From Clostridiales bacterium (GTDB lineage: Bacteria; Bacillota; Clostridia; Oscillospirales; Oscillospiraceae): a stretch of DNA of 10,620 nucleotides. Positions 6,779-10,620 of the stretch are shown here, piece by piece (the stretch's first letter is position 1; every line of letters starts with the position of its first letter). The translations under genes and the position numbers were made by a program. Location: the NCBI GenBank assembly GCA_029098065.1, contig JAQXNP010000032.1, positions 1-10,620 on the forward strand, read 5' to 3'. The notes below the pieces were generated by a model. The model had not been told where the DNA came from, ran no database searches, and saw only the letters and a program-made list of their open reading frames with translations.

Positions 6779-6797
6779 GTCCGATGAGAAATCGGAC
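6779..6797 (+). promoter_or_regulatory. Leader hairpin of the acyl-CoA operon mRNA
   Basis: GTCCGAT (6779-6785) and ATCGGAC (6791-6797) form a perfect 7-bp stem with a GAGAA loop, starting about 15 nt after the predicted transcription start. No T-run follows, so it is not a terminator. A 5' stem this close to the start can protect mRNA from decay; that role is inferred. Confidence 0.5.
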
Positions 6798-6837
6798 CGA
6801 GCCGTGTTAAAGACTAAAAGAGAAGGGATGAAAAAGT

Positions 6838-7644
6838 ATGAGCGAGAAAATCAAAGAACTGGCCGGCAAGCTCGAGAACATCAGAGTTGAGCAGGAGGGC
6901 GCGATGGTCATAGTGACCATGGCCCGCCCCAAGGCCATGAACGCCCTGAACAATCAGACCCTGGATGAACTGGAAGCCATCGTGGATACCGTGGCCGTGG
7001 AGAGCGACATCCTGGGCGTCATCATCACCGGCGAGGGCAAGGCCTTCGTGGCCGGCGCCGACATCAGCCAGATGAACGGCTACGGCGCTGAGGAAGGCCG
7101 CAACTACGCCGACAAGGCGCAGGGCATCTTCAGCAAGATCGAGAACCTGGAGAAGCCCGTCATCGCCGCGGTCAACGGCTACGCCCTGGGCGGCGGCTGC
7201 GAGCTGTCCATGAGCTGCGACATCCGCATCGCCTCCGACAAGGCCGTCTTCGGTCAGCCCGAGGTCAACCTGGGCCTGGTCCCCTGCTTCGGCGGCACCC
7301 AGCGCCTGAGCCGTCTGGTGGGCACCGGCATCGCCAAGGAGCTCATCTTCACCGCCCGTCAGATCAAGGCCGAGGAGGCCAAGGAGATCGGCCTGGCCAA
7401 CAAGGTCGTCCCCGCCGACTCCCTGATGGACGAGGCCAAGGCCATGATGTCCACCATCCTGACCAAGGCGCCCATCGCCGTGCGCTATGCCAAGGTCGCC
7501 GTCAACAAGGGCGTCAACCTGGATCTGGCCAACGGCCTGGAGCTGGAGAAGGACGTGGCCGCTCTGGCGTTCGCTTCCGACGATGCCAAGGAAGGCACTT
7601 CCGCGTTCCTGGCCAAGCGCCCCGCGCAGTTCCAGAACAAGTAA
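6838..7644 (+). CDS. Enoyl-CoA hydratase / 3-hydroxyacyl-CoA dehydratase (crotonase family)
   Basis: A 268-residue crotonase-family enzyme, cytosolic, expected to interconvert a 3-hydroxyacyl-CoA and the trans-2-enoyl-CoA (for example 3-hydroxybutyryl-CoA and crotonyl-CoA). The oxyanion-hole motifs are present: GKAFVAGADI (68-76) and NGYALGGGCEL (113-123). Both catalytic glutamates are retained, E122 and E142, spaced 20 residues as in E144/E164 of rat mitochondrial hydratase. In the usual loop PGFGGTQRL the Gly is Cys (C150), a minor difference. Retention of both acids argues for hydration/dehydration rather than another crotonase chemistry. GAGAAGGG at 6820-6827 precedes the ATG at 6838; the ATG at 6828 is out of frame. 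It is the first gene of the operon behind the sigma54 promoter and occupies the position of CaiD in a Cai-like set. Heavy use of GCC, ATC and AAG codons suggests high expression. Confidence 0.9.
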   Translation: MSEKIKELAGKLENIRVEQEGAMVIVTMARPKAMNALNNQTLDELEAIVDTVAVESDILGVIITGEGKAFVAGADISQMNGYGAEEGRNYADKAQGIFSKIENLEKPVIAAVNGYALGGGCELSMSCDIRIASDKAVFGQPEVNLGLVPCFGGTQRLSRLVGTGIAKELIFTARQIKAEEAKEIGLANKVVPADSLMDEAKAMMSTILTKAPIAVRYAKVAVNKGVNLDLANGLELEKDVAALAFASDDAKEGTSAFLAKRPAQFQNK

Positions 7645-7663
7645 TTTTGACGAAGCCATGACA

Positions 7664-7687
7664 GGACCGCGCAGTCCCGCGCGGTTC
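7664..7687 (+). other. Hairpin between hydratase and permease genes
   Basis: GGACCGCGC (7664-7672) pairs with GCGCGGTTC (7679-7687) over 9 bp with one G-T wobble and a 6-nt loop, in the 71-nt gap between the genes. No T-run follows, so read-through into the permease is expected. It may stabilise the upstream message and so set different levels for the soluble enzyme and the membrane protein. Confidence 0.5.
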
Positions 7688-7715
7688 CGAGAAATTAGAG
7701 AGTGGAGGAAAACAA

Positions 7716-9023
7716 ATGTCTGATATGATCGGCCTAATCGGCCTAATTGCGGCATTCGCCCTACTGATGTGGATGATCATGAAGGGCTTCAACATCTACC
7801 TGACGGTGTTTGCCTGTACTCTGGTGGTGGCGCTCACCAGCCAGATGAACGTCTACGAAGCTTACAAGGTCCACTTTATGACCGGCTTTACCAACTTCTT
7901 CAAGAACAACTTCCTGATCTTCCTGACCGGTACCCTGCTGGCCAAGGCCATGGATATCACCGGCGCGGCCAAGTCCATCGCAAAAGCCATCATCAAGATC
8001 ATGGGTACCAAATGGGCCTTCGTCTCCGTGCCTCTGGCCTGCGCCATTCTGTGCTACGGCGGCGTCACCGCCTTCGTGTGCTCCTTCGGCGTTATCTCCA
8101 TCGCCCTGCAGGTGTGGGAGGCCGCTGACCTGCCCCGCCGTGCCATCCCCGGCGCCCTGTGCTTCGGCTGCTCCACCTTCGCCATGATCGCCCCGGGCGC
8201 TGTCCAGATCCACAACAACGTGCCCGCCACCAACCTGGGCACCACCTACATGGCCGGCGCTGTCAATGGTTTCATCTCCTGCGGCTTCATGCTGATTGCC
8301 GGCATGATCTACCTGAAGTTCTGGCTGGATCGGGCCAAGAAGCGCGGCGAGCACTTCGTGGCCAAGGAAGGCGACGATATGGGTTCTGCCGATGAGGTTC
8401 TGCCCAATCCCATCGTGGCTCTGCTGCCCCTGGTTATCACCATCATCCTGGTGAACCTCAAGGTCGGCTCCTTCTCCTGCCCCCCCGAGGCCGGCGTGCT
8501 GGCCGGTGCTGTGTCCGCCGTACTTCTCATGAACAAGTACGTGGATATGAAGAGCATTCCCCAGGTGTTTGCTGACGCGGCTGCCATGGCCATTGTCTCC
8601 TGCACCAACACCTGCGCCGTCAACGGCTTCGGCGGCGTAGTTTCCAACAGCCCCGTGTTCTCCATCATCACCAATGCGGTGGTTGGCCTGCCCGGCCTGT
8701 TCGGCCTGCTGATCGGCACCAACATCATCTGCGGTATCTGCGGCTCCGCTTCCGGCGGCCTGGGCATCGCGGTGCCTATCCTGGGGCCTGCCTACGTCAA
8801 TGCGGGTATCTCTCCCGCCGCTGTCCACCGCGTAATGGCTCTGTCCTCCTCCGCGCTGGACTCCCTGCCCCACAACGGTTACATCGTCACCGTTACCAAC
8901 GGCCTGTGCCGCGAGACCCACAAGGATTCCTACGGTCTGACGTTCGTCCTCACCGTGGTTATCCCCTTCATCGGCGCTCTCATCGGCACCGTGCTGTTCA
9001 CCGTGTTCCCCAACCTGCCCTGA
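7716..9023 (+). CDS. GntP-family permease, probable hydroxy- or unsaturated-carboxylate transporter
   Basis: A 435-residue polytopic inner-membrane protein with about 11-12 hydrophobic segments (for example 5-23, 26-43, 62-79, 100-133, 145-162, 178-203, 232-248, 258-272, 284-305, 314-358, 407-431). There is a polar cytosolic-type loop around 204-230. The pattern fits the GntP/CitMHS-like anion symporter group. It includes intramembrane polar stretches such as HNNVPATNLGT (166-176) and SSSALDSLPHNGYIVTV (377-393), resembling the substrate-site repeats of these carriers. GntP members carry gluconate and other hydroxy acids; B. subtilis YxjC, a related permease, sits beside CoA-transferase and hydroxybutyrate dehydrogenase genes. 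GTGGAGG at 7702-7708 sets the start. Between a dehydratase and a CoA-transferase, it most likely imports the acid those enzymes handle, or exchanges it for the product. The substrate is inferred only. Confidence 0.8.
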   Translation: MSDMIGLIGLIAAFALLMWMIMKGFNIYLTVFACTLVVALTSQMNVYEAYKVHFMTGFTNFFKNNFLIFLTGTLLAKAMDITGAAKSIAKAIIKIMGTKWAFVSVPLACAILCYGGVTAFVCSFGVISIALQVWEAADLPRRAIPGALCFGCSTFAMIAPGAVQIHNNVPATNLGTTYMAGAVNGFISCGFMLIAGMIYLKFWLDRAKKRGEHFVAKEGDDMGSADEVLPNPIVALLPLVITIILVNLKVGSFSCPPEAGVLAGAVSAVLLMNKYVDMKSIPQVFADAAAMAIVSCTNTCAVNGFGGVVSNSPVFSIITNAVVGLPGLFGLLIGTNIICGICGSASGGLGIAVPILGPAYVNAGISPAAVHRVMALSSSALDSLPHNGYIVTVTNGLCRETHKDSYGLTFVLTVVIPFIGALIGTVLFTVFPNLP

Positions 9024-9071
9024 TGATTGGAATCAGGATTATTTGACTAACGCAGTTTTCCATCAAGACCC

Positions 9072-9129
9072 GTTCAGCGGTGCGGCGTTACCTCCACGGA
9101 ACCTTCCACCGTCAGCCGCACCGCTGGAC
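9072..9129 (+). other. Long-stem hairpin between permease and CoA-transferase genes
   Basis: GTTCAGCGGTGCGGC (9072-9086) pairs with GCCGCACCGCTGGAC (9115-9129) over 15 bp with one T-G wobble, closing a 28-nt loop. It lies in a 165-nt gap. What follows (CTAAGGGCTTTCACTG) is not a T-tract, so it is at best a weak terminator or attenuator; an mRNA processing or stabilising stem is equally likely. No known riboswitch fold was recognised. Confidence 0.6.
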
Positions 9130-9188
9130 CTAAGGGCTTTCACTGATTGATAATGGATTCATGGATACCAAGAAAGGAGCTTTCCCCT

Positions 9189-10427
9189 ATGTTTAAACCT
9201 CTTGAGGGTGTTAAAGTCATTGATCTGACCTACTTTGTAGCCGGCCCCGGCGCTGCCCGGATCCTGGCCGACTGGGGCGCCGACGTCATCAAGGTCGAGC
9301 CCAGCTTCGGCGATCCCGGACGCGGCACCGGCGCCACCATGTCCTGCCCGACCCAGCCCGACTGCAACCCCTTCTACACTGCCTATAACGCCAACAAGCG
9401 GGGCATGTCCCTGAACCTGAAGAGCGAAGAGGGCAAGGCCATTCTGGACAAAATGCTGGAGACCGCCGACGTCTTCGTGTCCAGCTACCGCACCGGCGCT
9501 CTGAAGCGTCTGGGCCTGGACTATGAGTCCATGAGCAAGAAGCATCCCCACATCATCTGGGCGCAGATCAACGGCTTCGGCGACTTCGGTCCCGCCAAGG
9601 ACAACGCCGGCTTCGATACCGTGGCCTTCTGGGCCCGCTCCGGCGCCATGATCGATCTGACCGAGAAGAATACCAGCCCCATCAACCCCCTCATCGGTTT
9701 CGGCGACGCCACCACCTCCTGCTCCCTGTCCGGCGGCATCTGCGCGGCCCTCTATCAGAAGGCCAAGACCGGCAAGGGCTGCAAGGTCATGGTTTCCCTG
9801 TTCTCCCAGGCCATCTGGAGCGAGAGCGCCGGCATGGTCTCTACCCAGTACGGCGACGAGTATCCCAAGAGCCGTCTGAATCCCGGTTCCCCCGTCATGG
9901 ATACCTACAAGAGCTCTGATGACAAGTGGTTCTACATGAGCATCCTGGAGCCTGACCGCTACAACAACGCCCTCTTCAAGGAACTGGGCCGGGAGGATCT
10001 GGTGGATCACCCCGACTACTCCACCGCCGCCGCCTCCAAGGCTCACAGCGCTGAGCTGGTGGAGATCCTGGCCGCGGAGTTCGCCAAGCACACCATGGAG
10101 GAGATCGAGGGCATGTTTGCCCGGGCCGACATCGCCTACGACCACGTGCAGCACATCAAGGAGGTCCTGGACGATCCCCAGGCGCTGGAGAACATGTACA
10201 TCGTGCCCGTGAAGAACAACGACGGCACCGTCACCAAGCAGCCCATGTCCCCCATCCGCTTCGCGCTCACCGAGCCCAAGACCATCGAGGATATCGCCCC
10301 CACCGTGGACCGTCAGGCGCCCCGTATCGGCCAGCACACCGTGGAGATCCTGAAGGAGTACGGCTATTCCGACGCTGAGATCGAGAAGTTCCTGGCCGAC
10401 AAGGTCGTGACTGCGGACAAGGCGTAA
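9189..10427 (+). CDS. Family III CoA-transferase (CaiB/BaiF; FldA/HadA-like)
   Basis: A 412-residue class III CoA-transferase, cytosolic, which moves CoA from an acyl-CoA donor to a free carboxylic acid without spending ATP. The N-terminus LEGVKVIDLTYFVAGPGAAR and ADVIKVE are typical of the family. The expected catalytic Asp, which forms the acyl-anhydride intermediate, is D143 in AGFDTVAFWARSG. From memory, the segments SSYRTGALKRLGLDYE and GFDTVAFWARSG, and the C-terminal HTVEILKEYGYSDAEIE, resemble clostridial FldA (phenyllactate) and HadA (2-hydroxyisocaproate) transferases more than formyl-CoA transferase. The start at 9189 has AAAGGAG at 9173-9179, 9 nt upstream; an in-frame TTG at 9147 has no such site. 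Its place in the operon parallels CaiB: it would load CoA onto the imported acid, probably from the saturated acyl-CoA product. No 2-hydroxyacyl-CoA dehydratase (HadBC/FldBC) is in view, so a 3-hydroxy or 2-enoic acid is a better guess than a 2-hydroxy acid. Confidence 0.88.
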   Translation: MFKPLEGVKVIDLTYFVAGPGAARILADWGADVIKVEPSFGDPGRGTGATMSCPTQPDCNPFYTAYNANKRGMSLNLKSEEGKAILDKMLETADVFVSSYRTGALKRLGLDYESMSKKHPHIIWAQINGFGDFGPAKDNAGFDTVAFWARSGAMIDLTEKNTSPINPLIGFGDATTSCSLSGGICAALYQKAKTGKGCKVMVSLFSQAIWSESAGMVSTQYGDEYPKSRLNPGSPVMDTYKSSDDKWFYMSILEPDRYNNALFKELGREDLVDHPDYSTAAASKAHSAELVEILAAEFAKHTMEEIEGMFARADIAYDHVQHIKEVLDDPQALENMYIVPVKNNDGTVTKQPMSPIRFALTEPKTIEDIAPTVDRQAPRIGQHTVEILKEYGYSDAEIEKFLADKVVTADKA

Positions 10428-10479
10428 TCATTTCATATCGCGTAGCCGCGTGTAGTGTAATCGAAGGAGGCTTATACTT

Positions 10480-10620
10480 ATGCAGCTGAATGAAGACCAA
10501 AAGATGATCCAGGAGCTGGCTCGGAACTTTGCGGAGAGCGAGCTTGCGCCGATCGCGGCGGAGATTGACAAAGAGGAGCGGATCCCGAAGGAGATCATCG
10601 AGAAGATGGCGGAGATCGGC
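10480..10620 (+). CDS. Acyl-CoA dehydrogenase, N-terminal part (3' end outside window)
   Basis: Only the first 47 codons are present and remain open to the window edge. The sequence begins MQLNEDQKMIQELARNFAE, followed by ELAPIAAEID and IPKEIIEKMAEIG. This is the characteristic N-terminal helical domain of FAD-dependent acyl-CoA dehydrogenases of the short-chain / butyryl-CoA type. AAGGAGG at 10464-10470, 9 nt before the ATG, supports the start. In this operon it would reduce the 2-enoyl-CoA made by the hydratase, with electron-transfer flavoprotein (EtfAB) as partner, as CaiA does with FixAB; EtfAB genes might follow outside the window. Its codon choice differs from the three operon genes before it: five of six Ala codons are GCG and none is GCC. 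The FAD and catalytic-base regions cannot be checked here. Confidence 0.88.
   Translation, partial: MQLNEDQKMIQELARNFAESELAPIAAEIDKEERIPKEIIEKMAEIG

Larger units (their letters stand above)
6490..6837 (+). other. 348-bp AT-rich regulatory gap between activator and acyl-CoA operon
   Basis: This stretch holds no supportable gene. It contains, in order, two candidate activator sites, a terminator, a GC-core palindrome, an A/T-tract inverted repeat, a sigma54 promoter, a leader hairpin and the crotonase ribosome site. It is much richer in A and T than the coding regions on both sides. Confidence 0.8.

Noticed and set aside
6828..6837. ATG at 6828 as the crotonase start
   Set aside because: It is out of frame with the crotonase; the ATG at 6838 gives the conserved protein with an acceptable ribosome-site distance.
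9147..9188. TTG at 9147 as start of the CoA-transferase
   Set aside because: No ribosome site, and the extra 14 residues are not family-like; AAAGGAG sits 9 nt before the ATG at 9189.
1..10620. CRISPR arrays, tRNA/rRNA genes, insertion sequences, toxin-antitoxin or defence islands
   Set aside because: No regularly spaced repeats, no clover-leaf or rRNA segments, and no transposase or defence-type protein seen. RecQ and the nuclease alone do not make a defence system: the nuclease is an exported lipoprotein.

Overview
The window reads as a GC-rich anaerobic Firmicute, most likely a clostridial gut bacterium of the Oscillospiraceae type (Flavonifractor / Intestinimonas / Pseudoflavonifractor-like). 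This is inferred from strong AGGAGG-type ribosome sites, the family mix (FliB-like Cys-cluster protein, lipoprotein nuclease, orphan radical SAM protein, sigma54 activator with a PAS domain) and a butyrate-type acyl-CoA module. Every gene I can support lies on the + strand. No rRNA, tRNA, CRISPR array, insertion sequence or phage gene is visible.

Left part (1-3414): a tight run of four housekeeping or accessory genes. They are the 3' end of recQ, a FliB/YkgJ-type cysteine-cluster protein, a lipoprotein DNA/RNA non-specific endonuclease with a C-terminal Cys/CxxC module, and an ASCH-domain protein. Gaps of 29, 4 and 19 nt suggest co-transcription, but their functions do not form an obvious pathway.

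Middle part (3415-6489): an extended -10 promoter drives a stand-alone radical SAM protein of unknown function, closed by a good hairpin terminator. Next comes a PAS / AAA+ / Fis-HTH sigma54-dependent activator with its own terminator. The 348-bp AT-rich gap after it is the most information-dense non-coding stretch of the window. It holds two TTGTGCAA sites exactly 30 bp apart (the first inside a larger dyad), the terminator, a 12-bp palindrome, a perfect 13-bp A/T-tract inverted repeat, and a canonical -24/-12 sigma54 promoter (TGGCACG-N5-TGCA).

Right part (6838-10620): the likely target operon, made of a crotonase-type enoyl-CoA hydratase, a GntP-type permease, a family III (CaiB/BaiF; FldA/HadA-like) CoA-transferase and the start of an acyl-CoA dehydrogenase that runs off the window. 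The set of enzyme classes matches the E. coli carnitine operon (CaiD, CaiT, CaiB, CaiA), but the transporter is GntP-type rather than BCCT. The inferred job is uptake of a small hydroxy- or unsaturated carboxylate, activation by CoA exchange, dehydration to the 2-enoyl-CoA, and reduction to the saturated acyl-CoA as an electron sink. The true substrate cannot be read from the sequence; 3-hydroxybutyrate or crotonate is one reasonable guess. The sigma54 activator next door probably switches the operon on when a ligand occupies its PAS domain.
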